64,000 nucleotides of DNA, taken from NCBI RefSeq assembly GCF_017874315.1, contig NZ_JAGGLG010000015.1, positions 1 through 64,000 on the forward strand, read 5' to 3'. Origin of the DNA: Symbiobacterium terraclitae. GTDB lineage: Bacteria > Bacillota > Sulfobacillia > Symbiobacteriales > Symbiobacteriaceae. A program made the position numbers and the translations under genes. Below the pieces are notes generated by a model that made no database searches, was not told the DNA's origin, and saw only the letters and a list, made by a program, of their open reading frames with translations. How positions within the stretch are numbered: position 1 is the first letter of the stretch; every line of letters begins with the position of its first letter. Shown piece by piece: positions 42,112-49,468 of the stretch.

Positions 42112-42621
42112 TTACTCAGGATGTACGTTCAGCGGCTTCTCCATCTGGTGGCGGGTCACCTGGTAGCCCAGGGCGCCGTACAGGCCGCAGGCGGCGCGGT
42201 TGCTGGCCGTCACCATCAGGGTGACGGCGTGGCAGCCGAGCACCCCGAGGAAGGCCTCGCCGTGGGCCATGAGGCGGCGGCCGACGCCCCGCCGCCGCAT
42301 CCGCGGGTGCACATAGATGGCCCGGACCTCCCCCCGCATCAGACCGCGGTAGTCCACCTCGGCCGAGACCCAGATGAAGCCGCAGAGGCCCGCCCGGTCC
42401 TCGGCCACGAGGATGGCCTGGCGGGGGTCGGCCGCGGCGACCCGCAGCCGGTCCCGGCTGGCCGCCAGGAACTGCGGGTCCGCCTGGAAGCCGGGGAAGT
42501 TGCTCTCGTACAGGTCGGGCAGAAACGCCAGGATCAGCCGCACGTCCCCGTCGCCCCGGAGGCGGCGTATCCGCACGTCCGCGGGCGGCGCGGCCTCAGC
42601 GGGCGGGCTTGGTTCCCACAT
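42112..42621 (-). CDS. GNAT-family N-acetyltransferase
   Basis: 169-residue acetyltransferase. The acetyl-CoA-binding motif A is visible in EVRAIYVHPRMRRRGVGRRLMAHGEAFL (R-x-x-G-x-G/A pattern); motif B is around ASNRAACGLYGALGYQVTRH. The substrate cannot be predicted. The ATG at 42621 overlaps the menG 3' end by 26 nt, so expression is coupled to menG. Confidence 0.87.
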   Translation of the reverse strand: MWEPSPPAEAAPPADVRIRRLRGDGDVRLILAFLPDLYESNFPGFQADPQFLAASRDRLRVAAADPRQAILVAEDRAGLCGFIWVSAEVDYRGLMRGEVRAIYVHPRMRRRGVGRRLMAHGEAFLGVLGCHAVTLMVTASNRAACGLYGALGYQVTRHQMEKPLNVHPE

Positions 42622-43348
42622 GGATGGCCACCGTCCCCAGCATGAGCAACTGGTAGTCTGTCTGGGTAAAGCCGGCCTCCCTGAACATCTCCTCGAGCCT
42701 GTCCGGGAAGGGGTAGTTGTCGAGGGAGCGGGAAAGGTAGGTGTACGGCCGGATGCGCGCCTTGCCGCCCGCACGCACCACGAACCAGTCGATCAGCGGG
42801 AGGAAGGTCTTCCAGTAGAGGAAGAAGCCCATCCGGATGACCCGGCTGAAGGGCTTGGAGGCCTCCAGGCAGATGAAGCGGCCGCCCGGCTTGAGCACCC
42901 GGAAGATCTCGGCGAGGGTCTTCGGGATGGACGAGACGTTGCGCATCGCCCAGCCCATCGTCACCCCGTCGAAGGTGTTGTCGGGGAACGGCAGGTCCAT
43001 GGCGTTGCCCACCTGGAGCGTGATCAGGTCGCGGTAAGGCGAGGCTGCCACCCGGCGCCGCCCGACCTCCAGCATCCCCTCCGAGATGTCCACGCCGATC
43101 ACACGGCCCCCGGGCGCCACCTGTGCGGCGTCCAGCAGGGTGAGGTCGCCCGTGCCGCAGGCCACGTCGAGGATGTGGTCCCCGGGGCGGAAGTGCGTTT
43201 GCTTCACGAACTCCCGGTGCCAGCGCTCCCACTGGCCGGCCGACATCACCTGGTTCATCGCGTCGTAGTTCTCCGCGATCCGGTCAAACAGCTCGCGGAC
43301 GTACTGCTCCTTCTCCTCCGGCGCCGGAGGCTGGTAGCCAGGGGCCAT
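42596..43348 (-). CDS. menG: demethylmenaquinone methyltransferase (MenG/UbiE)
   Basis: 250-residue SAM-dependent methyltransferase of the UbiE/MenG family. Diagnostic segments: FDRIAENYDAMNQVMSAGQ, LDVACGTGDLTLLDAA (SAM-binding motif I), GNAMDLPFPDNTFDGVTMGW and ALRNV-like AMRNVSSIPKTLAEIFRVLK. It methylates demethylmenaquinone in the final step of menaquinone synthesis. The ATG at 43348 has GGGGAGG upstream. It follows the ABC permease by 27 nt and overlaps the GNAT gene, an unusual partnership. Confidence 0.93.
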   Translation of the reverse strand: MAPGYQPPAPEEKEQYVRELFDRIAENYDAMNQVMSAGQWERWHREFVKQTHFRPGDHILDVACGTGDLTLLDAAQVAPGGRVIGVDISEGMLEVGRRRVAASPYRDLITLQVGNAMDLPFPDNTFDGVTMGWAMRNVSSIPKTLAEIFRVLKPGGRFICLEASKPFSRVIRMGFFLYWKTFLPLIDWFVVRAGGKARIRPYTYLSRSLDNYPFPDRLEEMFREAGFTQTDYQLLMLGTVAIHVGTKPAR

Positions 43349-43375
43349 CAGAACGCCTCCCCGATAAATCGCGAT

Positions 43376-44125
43376 CTAGCGCTGCCCCTCCGCCCAGGGG
43401 CAGAGGAGCCGCTCCGCAGCGTCCAGCAGCACGTAGAAGCCAAAGCCCATCAGGGCCATCGCCATCACGCCGGCGAACATCATGTCGTAGGCGTGCATCG
43501 ACCAGGCGTCCCAGACGAAGGAGCCCAGCCCCTCCCGGGTGGCGTAGGTCTCGGCGAAGAAGAGGACGGCGACCGCGGTTCCCGTGGAGAGCCGCAGGGC
43601 GGTGAAGATGGCCGGAAGCGTGCCGGGCAGGATGACGTGGCGGTAGATCTGCCACTCGCCGCCGCCCAGCGACTGCACGGACCGGATCAGCCCCCGGGGC
43701 ACGTTGGCCGCGGCGTCCTTCACCGTAACTAGGATCTGGAAGAAAATCACCAGGGTAATCAGGAAGATCTTGGACTCGTCGCCGATGCCCAGCACGACCA
43801 TGATCACCGGCAGGAAGACCACCTTGGGCACGGGGTAGGTCAGGTAGACCAGCACCGAGCCGATCGGGCCGCCCGACCGCCCGAGGTAGAGGCCCAGCGG
43901 CACGCCCGCGGCCAGGGAGATCACGGTCGAGCAGAAGACGCGGTAAGCGCTGGCGAGGAAGTGCTTCACCAGCGGCCCACCGGGGCCCACGCCCTCGGCG
44001 AAGGAGGCCAGCGCCGGGGTCAGCGGGGGGAAGGCGGCGATGTCGAGGCCCCGGGCCAGCGCCTCCCATCCCACGGCGAGGATGGCCAGGGCGATGGCGT
44101 AGTGGTACCAGCGATATCTAGGCAC
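43376..44125 (-). CDS. ABC transporter permease (SsuC/TauC/ThiX-like)
   Basis: 249-residue permease with about six transmembrane helices and the BPD-transporter EAA-type loop (PRGLIRSVQSLGGGEWQIYR then HVILPGTLPAIFTAL). It is the SsuC/TauC class, which carries sulfonates, nitrate, thiamine precursors and similar small molecules. GTG start at 44125 overlaps the ATPase stop. The substrate is not evident from sequence. Confidence 0.9.
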   Translation of the reverse strand: MPRYRWYHYAIALAILAVGWEALARGLDIAAFPPLTPALASFAEGVGPGGPLVKHFLASAYRVFCSTVISLAAGVPLGLYLGRSGGPIGSVLVYLTYPVPKVVFLPVIMVVLGIGDESKIFLITLVIFFQILVTVKDAAANVPRGLIRSVQSLGGGEWQIYRHVILPGTLPAIFTALRLSTGTAVAVLFFAETYATREGLGSFVWDAWSMHAYDMMFAGVMAMALMGFGFYVLLDAAERLLCPWAEGQR

Positions 44126-44915
44126 CGCCGTTCACCCCCTTCTCGAGGGCGTCGCGCACGCGGTTGACCATCTCGTGGAAGGCCGCGGCCCGCCTGTCGC
44201 CCACCGTCGGGTTGCGGAAGAGACCCACGACCTGCCCCGGGCGGGGCGAGAGCACCATGATCTGCTGGCCCAGGTAGACCGCCTCGGTGATCGAGTGGGT
44301 CACCAGCACCAGGCTGGTCCTATGCCTGCGCCAGATGGAGAGCAGCAGGTCCTGCATCTCCTCCCGCGTCAGGGCGTCCAGCGCGGAGAACGGCTCGTCC
44401 ATCAGGAGCAGGTCCGGGCCCAGCGCCAGCGACCGGGCGATCGCCACCCGCTGCTTCTGCCCGCCCGAGAGCTGGTGGGGCCAGCGACCGGCGAGGTCGG
44501 CTATGCCCACCTCGCGCAGCGCCTGGTCCGCCGCGTCCGGTTTCATCCCCCGGATGCGCAGGCCAAGCGCCACGTTCTCCCGAACCGTTTTCCAGGGCAG
44601 CAGGCCATAATCCTGCAGGATCAGCGCAGTTCCGGGACGGCGGGGCTGAACGGGTGCCCCGTCCACCCGCAGCTGCCCCGCGGTGGACGGCATCAGCCCG
44701 GCGATGAGGCTGAGAAGCGTGGTCTTCCCGCAGCCGGAGGGTCCCACCACGGCCAGCGTTTCCCCTTTGGGCAGGCCAAAGGAGACGTCGCGCAGGGCGA
44801 CCGTCTCCTTGTAAGCATAGCTGATGCTCCGCGCTTCGATCATGAGCGCCCCGTCGGGGCGAGCCGCGCGCTCGCTCGCCCGGGGTCCCTCGGGGCGAAC
44901 CGCACCGCCGGTCAT
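44118..44915 (-). CDS. ABC transporter ATP-binding protein (SsuB/TauB-like)
   Basis: 265-residue ATPase: Walker A GPSGCGKT (58-65), Q-loop LILQDYGLLPWKTVRENVAL, signature LSGGQKQRVAIARSLA, Walker B LLLMDEPFSALD and His switch LVTHSITEAVYLG. The ATG at 44915 is chosen for its GGAGG (eight bases upstream); it leaves a 25-residue N-terminal extension before the conserved domain, and an internal ATG at residue 25 is possible. Overlaps the permease gene. Confidence 0.92.
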   Translation of the reverse strand: MTGGAVRPEGPRASERAARPDGALMIEARSISYAYKETVALRDVSFGLPKGETLAVVGPSGCGKTTLLSLIAGLMPSTAGQLRVDGAPVQPRRPGTALILQDYGLLPWKTVRENVALGLRIRGMKPDAADQALREVGIADLAGRWPHQLSGGQKQRVAIARSLALGPDLLLMDEPFSALDALTREEMQDLLLSIWRRHRTSLVLVTHSITEAVYLGQQIMVLSPRPGQVVGLFRNPTVGDRRAAAFHEMVNRVRDALEKGVNGGA

Positions 44916-44947
44916 CGCAGCACCTCCGGGGGCCTCCCCGCGGCGCA

Positions 44948-45955
44948 TCATCGCGCCTGCGGGTAGAGCGTGGTGTTGACGATCTCGTCGTAAGACACCC
45001 GCTCCTTGATGTACCCCTTCTCCAGGAGCCACTCGACGACCTCTTCAACCTCCGCCTTGCCCGGGGCCTGGGCCGGCGAGAAGGTGATCACCTGCCAGGA
45101 GTCCTTGATCTCCGGCGGCAGGTTGGCCTTGGTGGCCATGAGCTCCTTGAACGCCTCCGGGTCCTGCTTGATGTCGATCACAGCCATGTTGTAGGCGACG
45201 AAGAAGCGCTTGATGGCCTCGGCCTTCTCCTTCACCACCTCGTCCCGGAAGACGATGACCGACTGCGAGTAGTTCCGCTTCGCCTTGGCGTCAGTCAGGA
45301 CCACGGTGCCGCCCTTGTGGACCGCGAGGGAGAGGAGCGGCTCGGGCAGCGTGGCCGCCTGGATGGTGCCGTTCATCAGGCTCTCAAACCGCAGGGGGAT
45401 CTGCGGGATGGAGATGGTCTTGATCTCCTCGGGCGCGAAGCCATTCTCCAGGAGCAGCTTCTCCGTGACGTAGTGGATGATGGTGTTGGTGGCGATGCCG
45501 ATCTCGACGCCCTTCAGCTGCTCGGCGGTGGTGATGCCGGAGCCCGGGGCCGAGACGATGGCGAACGGCCCCTCCTCGATGGTCGCCCCCAGGTTGACGG
45601 AGGTGATCTGGACCGGCGTGCCGTTGTCGTGCAGCGTCACCGCGCCCATGATGTCCGTCAGGGTGCCGTCGATCTGGCCGCTGGCCAGGGCGGCGTCCCG
45701 CTCCGCGGCGGACTTGAAGCTCACCAGCTCCACGTTGACGCCCTGCTGGCGGTAGTAATCCTTGCTCTCGGCCACCCAGAAGGGCAGGCCGTCGATGGTC
45801 GCCATCTGCCCGATCTTCAGGCTCCCCACGGCCTCGGGCGAGGCCGGCACGTTGGGCTGCTTGTTGTACGCGTCCTGGGGCTTGGCGCCGCCGCAGCCTG
45901 CCAGGAGTCCAAGTACCAGCACGGCCGCCATGATCCGCAAGGTCTTGTACCTCAT
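44948..45955 (-). CDS. ABC transporter substrate-binding lipoprotein (NMT1/SsuA-like)
   Basis: 335-residue lipoprotein, lipobox LLAGC. The mature part opens SLKIGQMATIDGLPFWVAES, the pattern of the SsuA/NMT1/ThiY periplasmic-binding fold, with EEGPFAIVSAPGSGI (hinge) in the middle. Ligands of this family include sulfonates, aromatic acids and thiamine precursors; I cannot choose. The ATG at 45955 has GGAGG upstream. First gene of the operon; a very good promoter lies 90 nt upstream. Confidence 0.92.
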   Translation of the reverse strand: MRYKTLRIMAAVLVLGLLAGCGGAKPQDAYNKQPNVPASPEAVGSLKIGQMATIDGLPFWVAESKDYYRQQGVNVELVSFKSAAERDAALASGQIDGTLTDIMGAVTLHDNGTPVQITSVNLGATIEEGPFAIVSAPGSGITTAEQLKGVEIGIATNTIIHYVTEKLLLENGFAPEEIKTISIPQIPLRFESLMNGTIQAATLPEPLLSLAVHKGGTVVLTDAKAKRNYSQSVIVFRDEVVKEKAEAIKRFFVAYNMAVIDIKQDPEAFKELMATKANLPPEIKDSWQVITFSPAQAPGKAEVEEVVEWLLEKGYIKERVSYDEIVNTTLYPQAR

Positions 45956-46043
45956 CGCGTGGTCGTCCTCCAGTTCACAAGTCTCGTCAGTCCGCGCGCC
46001 GACCGCGCGGCCCCGCTGTGGGAAAGAGCCGAAATCCTTACCC

Positions 46044-46072
46044 AATGTAACAATGGACTACGCGGGTGTCAA
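46044..46072 (-). promoter_or_regulatory. promoter of the ABC-menG operon
   Basis: Perfect -35 TTGACA (46067-46072), 17-nt spacer, -10 TACATT (46044-46049) on the minus strand. It has the ideal spacing and lies 89 nt before the binding-protein start. Confidence 0.8.
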
Positions 46073-46476
46073 CGAAAGGGCCATCGCCTGTCCGATTCCG
46101 GACACGGGCGGGGCATCTGCCAGCCCCAGCTCGGGGTGCCGTCGCGAGCCCGGCACGCCTGCCGGCTCGACCCGGCTCCCGTGTGCCGAGCGGGGTTGGC
46201 AACCCGGTCTGCCGGCGAGCGGCGTCCGGATCGGCCAACCCGGCCTGCCGGCGCGATGCGTGCTCGGTCCGATATCCCGGGGGAAGTCTTGTGAACACAA
46301 GCATGCCCAGTCAGCTGGGGATGCTCTCCATAGGCGTGCATGCCCCGCCAGTCCGGGCATGCCTCCGCCCCGCCGGTGCTGCGGCATGACGCTTGCAGAG
46401 CCCGGCACAGCCCAGCACAGCATCCCGAAAGCGAGACCCACCGCCTGGCCGGGCGGTGGGTGTTTCGACGCGACCC
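46073..46476. repeat. non-coding region with degenerate repeats and a dyad
   Basis: About 400 nt without a supportable gene. It contains three degenerate copies of a unit around AACCCGGTCTGCCGGCG (near 46158, 46208 and 46246; 38-50 bp apart) and a perfect 8-bp dyad GCATGCCC-N9-GGGCATGC at 46338-46362. The function is unknown. Confidence 0.5.
46434..46463 (-). terminator. probable terminator of the YbjN-like gene
   Basis: Ten-bp stem ACCCACCGCC / GGCGGTGGGT with a 6-nt loop, 14 nt past the stop at 46477. The minus-strand tail (CTCGCTTTC) is only mildly T-rich. Confidence 0.5.
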
Positions 46477-46869
46477 TCACTGAAGCGGCGTGCGCATCAG
46501 CTCGGTGAAGTGTTCGACCCCGTGGCGGAGCACCCGAAGTGCCCGGTTGAACACCGGCTTGAAGCCGTCGGCGGGGTCAAAGAGCAGCTCCACCGAAGCC
46601 CACACGTTGTCCTCCACCGGGTAGACCTTGACCACCTTGATCTCCGCGTTCACGCGGCACGCCGCCGCCAGCACCCGCTGGCGCTCCTCAGGACTCTCGA
46701 TCTTCCAGAAGAACGGCAGCACCAGCCGGAAGTACTCGGGATCCTCCTCCGATGCGAAGAGGATGTAGGACAGCCCCTCGACCTTGAAGACGATGTCCCC
46801 GTCGTTGTCGTATCTTGGTACGTATCCCTCGTCCTTCAGGAACTCGAAGTACATCTCTGCTTTTGTCAC
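46477..46869 (-). CDS. YbjN / type III secretion chaperone-fold-like protein
   Basis: 130-residue acidic protein starting with GTG at 46869 (GAGGAGAG upstream). The layout, an N-terminal helix (TKAEMYFEFLKDEGYVPRYD), then strands carrying VFKVEGLSYILFAS and EDPEYFRLVLPFFW, then helices with ERQRVLAAACRVNAEI, fits the YbjN/T3S-chaperone fold, whose members bind proteins. Similarity is by pattern, not by a diagnostic motif. Next to a NifX-like gene but separated by 81 nt. Confidence 0.6.
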   Translation of the reverse strand: MTKAEMYFEFLKDEGYVPRYDNDGDIVFKVEGLSYILFASEEDPEYFRLVLPFFWKIESPEERQRVLAAACRVNAEIKVVKVYPVEDNVWASVELLFDPADGFKPVFNRALRVLRHGVEHFTELMRTPLQ

Positions 46870-46950
46870 GAGACACTCTCCTCGGGGGTTCTGCCTTGCG
46901 TCCTACCCCTCCCCTTCGCCTCGGCCAGTGGGTTCTCCTGCCGGTGCGGG

Positions 46951-47304
46951 CTAGTGGCAGTGGCAGCCGCCGCCGCCCTCCAGCCCCTCGTCTGTCAGCT
47001 TCAGGGTGCCGTTCAGGTAGTCCTGCAGCACGTCGGCAGCCTTGCCGTTGCAGCCCAGGATGTAATCAACGCCCCTGCTCCGGAACAGCTCCCGGGCGTG
47101 CGGCGGAATGCCCCAGGCCAGGACCAGGTCGACGCCCTGGTCGGCCAGGAAGAACGGGGGCGGACCGCCGGGCCCGTGACCGGGGTTGGCGACCTCTACC
47201 GAGCGTACGACCTGCTTGTCCTCCACGTCTGCGATCAGATAGGTGCGGCAGTGGCCGACATGGGGCGCCACCTGGTCCCCGGCCAGCGGGATGGCAATGC
47301 GCAT
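46951..47304 (-). CDS. NifX/NifB-family (dinitrogenase iron-molybdenum cofactor) domain protein
   Basis: 117-residue protein with the fold of NifX and the NifB C-terminal domain: MRIAIPLAGDQVAPHVGHC at the start, VEDKQVVRSVEVANPGHG, DLVLAWGIPPHARELFRSRG near the middle and a Gly-rich end GGGGCHCH. Small free-standing members occur widely in anaerobes without nitrogenase and are thought to bind or traffic metal clusters. ATG at 47304 with AAGGAGG upstream. No nitrogenase gene is visible here. Confidence 0.85.
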   Translation of the reverse strand: MRIAIPLAGDQVAPHVGHCRTYLIADVEDKQVVRSVEVANPGHGPGGPPPFFLADQGVDLVLAWGIPPHARELFRSRGVDYILGCNGKAADVLQDYLNGTLKLTDEGLEGGGGCHCH

Positions 47305-47501
47305 GGATGGATCCTCCTTGAACGAGCTGGTTTGAAAGATAATCTTACCACATAGTCTCTCCACCGCAGGTGACGAAGCTCACAGCCCGACTGTTCTTCC
47401 CGGGCACGTCGCACCAAAGCCGCCCACTCCACCTACGTTACGGCTTCGCTGCGCCGTCCAGGTGTGGCGCCCACCGCTGCGCCTGTGCCATCCCCCGCTG
47501 C

Positions 47502-48266
47502 TCAGTCCAGGTGCGGCGCGGCCACCTCCACGCCCGCGGCGGCCAGCGACTCGCGGATCCGGCGGAGCCGCTCCACCGCGCCGTCGTGGTCGCCGTGGAC
47601 GCAGATCGTGCGGGCCGCCACCGGAACCTCCTCGCCGGTCGCCGCCGTCACGGTCCCCGCGCAGGCCACCTGGCAGGCCTGGGCGGCAGCCTCCCCCGGG
47701 TCGCGCAGCACCGATCCCGGCCGGGACCGCGGCAGCAGCGTGCCGTCGGCGGCATACCTGCGGTCGGCGAAGGCCTCCCGCACCACCCGCAGCCCGGCGG
47801 CCGCCCCCGCCTCCTCCAGCGCCGACCCCGGCGGGGCGAAGAGGAAAAGCCCCCGGTCGAAGTCCGCGACGGCGGCGGCGATGGCCCGCGCGACGGCAGG
47901 ATCGACCGCAGCGGTGTTGTAGAGCGCACCGTGGGGCTTCACGTGGCGCAGCGCCACTCCCTCCGTCTTGCAGAAGGCGGCGAGGGCGCCGATCTGGTAG
48001 AGCACGTCGCCGTAGATCTCGTCCGGGCTGCAGGCGATCGACCGCCGGCCGAACCCGGCCAGGTCTCGGTAGCCCGGATGCGCGCCGACGGCCACCCCGT
48101 GCTTCCGCGCCAACCGGACCGCCCGCCGCATGACCAGCGGGTCGCCGCCGTGGAAGCCGCATGCGATGTTGGCCGAGGAGACCAGGGGCATGATCTCCTC
48201 GTCGGCCCCGATGGTGTAGGCGCCAAAGGATTCACCCATATCGCAGTTGAGGTCGATCCGCGTCAC
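47502..48266 (-). CDS. pxpA: 5-oxoprolinase subunit A (PxpA, LamB/YcsF family)
   Basis: 254-residue PxpA. Signatures: RIDLNCDMGESFGAYTIGAD, EEIMPLVSSANIACGFHGGD, GVAVGAHPGYRDLAGFGRR and HVKPHGALYN. With PxpB and PxpC it opens 5-oxoproline to glutamate with ATP. The partner genes are not adjacent, which is unusual since pxpBAC genes are normally clustered. GTG start at 48266 with GGGAGG upstream. It runs toward the NifX-like gene. Confidence 0.93.
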   Translation of the reverse strand: MTRIDLNCDMGESFGAYTIGADEEIMPLVSSANIACGFHGGDPLVMRRAVRLARKHGVAVGAHPGYRDLAGFGRRSIACSPDEIYGDVLYQIGALAAFCKTEGVALRHVKPHGALYNTAAVDPAVARAIAAAVADFDRGLFLFAPPGSALEEAGAAAGLRVVREAFADRRYAADGTLLPRSRPGSVLRDPGEAAAQACQVACAGTVTAATGEEVPVAARTICVHGDHDGAVERLRRIRESLAAAGVEVAAPHLD

Positions 48267-48405
48267 CTCGCCACGCTCCTCCCTGATCCGCCCCGGGTCG
48301 CTGCGGAGGAGCCCCCGCCGCCCTCCGCTGGAGAGGCCCACGCACCCCGGGCTCCGCTCCCGCGCGCCTGCGCTTCGCTTGCGCGGCCTGTTCCCTCCTG
48401 CCGGA

Positions 48406-48828
48406 TCAAGTCTCCCGGTCGAACCCCTTGAACCACGTGCCCTGCGACCGCAGCGTGCCGACGTCGCCCTCGGCCAGCATCCCATACTGGCTCCCCGGCA
48501 CGGAGAACTCCTCCCGGCTGCCGTCGTCGAACTCGAACGTGACGTAGTACGAGGTGTGGGTGTGATGGTGATCGTCGGTGCCGCTGCTGCTCACGCGCAT
48601 ACGCCGCCCGACGACCCTGGCCCGGCGGCTCAGCAGCGGCTGCTGCAGGTTGTGGGCGGTGCGGATGATCAGGGAGCCGATGCCGAACAGGAAGCCGCCG
48701 ATGACCAGCATCGGCACGATGGTGAACATCAGGTCGGCCAGGCCGTCGCCAAAGGAAGGTCCGAATGCGGGGTCAATGCGGACGGGGCCGCTGACCGGCA
48801 CGCCAGACGGGCCGAAGGCGTACGACAC
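48406..48828 (-). CDS. DUF2500 membrane protein
   Basis: 140-residue protein with one transmembrane helix (FTIVPMLVIGGFLFGIGSL) and a DUF2500 domain: ARVVGRRMRVSSSGTDDHHH, SYYVTFEFDDGSREEFSVPG and GTLRSQGTWFKGFDRE at the C-terminus. The family (YhhM-like) is of unknown function. GTG start at 48828 (GGGAG upstream). It is immediately upstream of pxpA with a 139-nt gap. Confidence 0.85.
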   Translation of the reverse strand: MSYAFGPSGVPVSGPVRIDPAFGPSFGDGLADLMFTIVPMLVIGGFLFGIGSLIIRTAHNLQQPLLSRRARVVGRRMRVSSSGTDDHHHTHTSYYVTFEFDDGSREEFSVPGSQYGMLAEGDVGTLRSQGTWFKGFDRET

Positions 48829-49016
48829 AGCCGCTCACTCCCCTATTGCTCCTGCTGACCGTAAGACGCAGCACCCCCGGGCCGTGGTTCGGCGCAGGGC
48901 CCGGAGCCGGCAGCTTCGCCGTGGGGAGCGCCCTGACTCGGCCCTTTGTGGTCTGCGGAACCGCCCTTACGGGGCGCTTCCAACCGGCCGCGCCATCAGC
49001 CGAGGCAGCTCCGAAG

Positions 49017-49073
49017 ATAGGGGGAGCGTCTCCCCATAATTTTCACGAAATGCAGGGAGGATTTCCCCATATC
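49017..49073. repeat. short hairpin repeats, copy B (two units)
   Basis: Two units about 34 bp apart. ATAGGGGGAGCGTCTCCCCA and GGGAGGATTTCCCCATAT are GGGGA/TCCCC hairpins joined by TTTTCACGAAATGC. Design and spacing are the same as copies A (26872) and C (49198). Confidence 0.75.
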
Positions 49074-49197
49074 GTGCGCGGCGGGGGCCCCATCCGGGCC
49101 TCTGATTGGCTCAACTGGACGCTGGAGAGGCCTTTTCGACAGGATGTGGCAGGAGTCGATCCGGAGTTGGCTGGCGCCAACTTTACATAGCAAAGAA

Positions 49198-49290
49198 TGT
49201 GGGGACAGTTTCCCTGTATCTCGTGAAAACTGCGGGGAGGTTTTCCCCATATTTCCGGCAGTCCATTGTAGGGAAGGTGGCCCCACGTTC
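49198..49290. repeat. short hairpin repeats, copy C (three units)
   Basis: Three units starting at 49201, 49234 and 49271 (33 and 37 bp apart): GGGGACAGTTTCCC, GGGGAGGTTTTCCCC and GGGAAGGTGGCCCC. The spacer TCTCGTGAAAACTGC matches the TTTTCACGAAATGC of copy B. The whole interval 48829-49468 contains no other supportable feature. Confidence 0.75.
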
Positions 49291-49468
49291 TCGTGGCGTG
49301 TCTTGGGGACTGGAAGTGCGGCAGCCAGCAGGAATCTCCGGCTGAAGCCCGTGCAGGCGCGGAATCCGAAGACCTGGCGCTGGATCACCCTGATCCGGCG
49401 GGCTCATCGGCACCGGCGACGACGGGCCGCGGGCTGCCCGCCTGCCAGCTCGTGGCCCGCAACCGTTC

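Noticed and set aside
49017-49290. CRISPR array
   Set aside because: Spacers are conserved and the repeats are short imperfect hairpins of variable length; no cas gene is near.
48996-49388. Small proteins encoded across the hairpin repeats (MGKTSP-type frames)
   Set aside because: They are a direct translation of the DNA repeat, have no ribosome binding site and vary in frame between copies.
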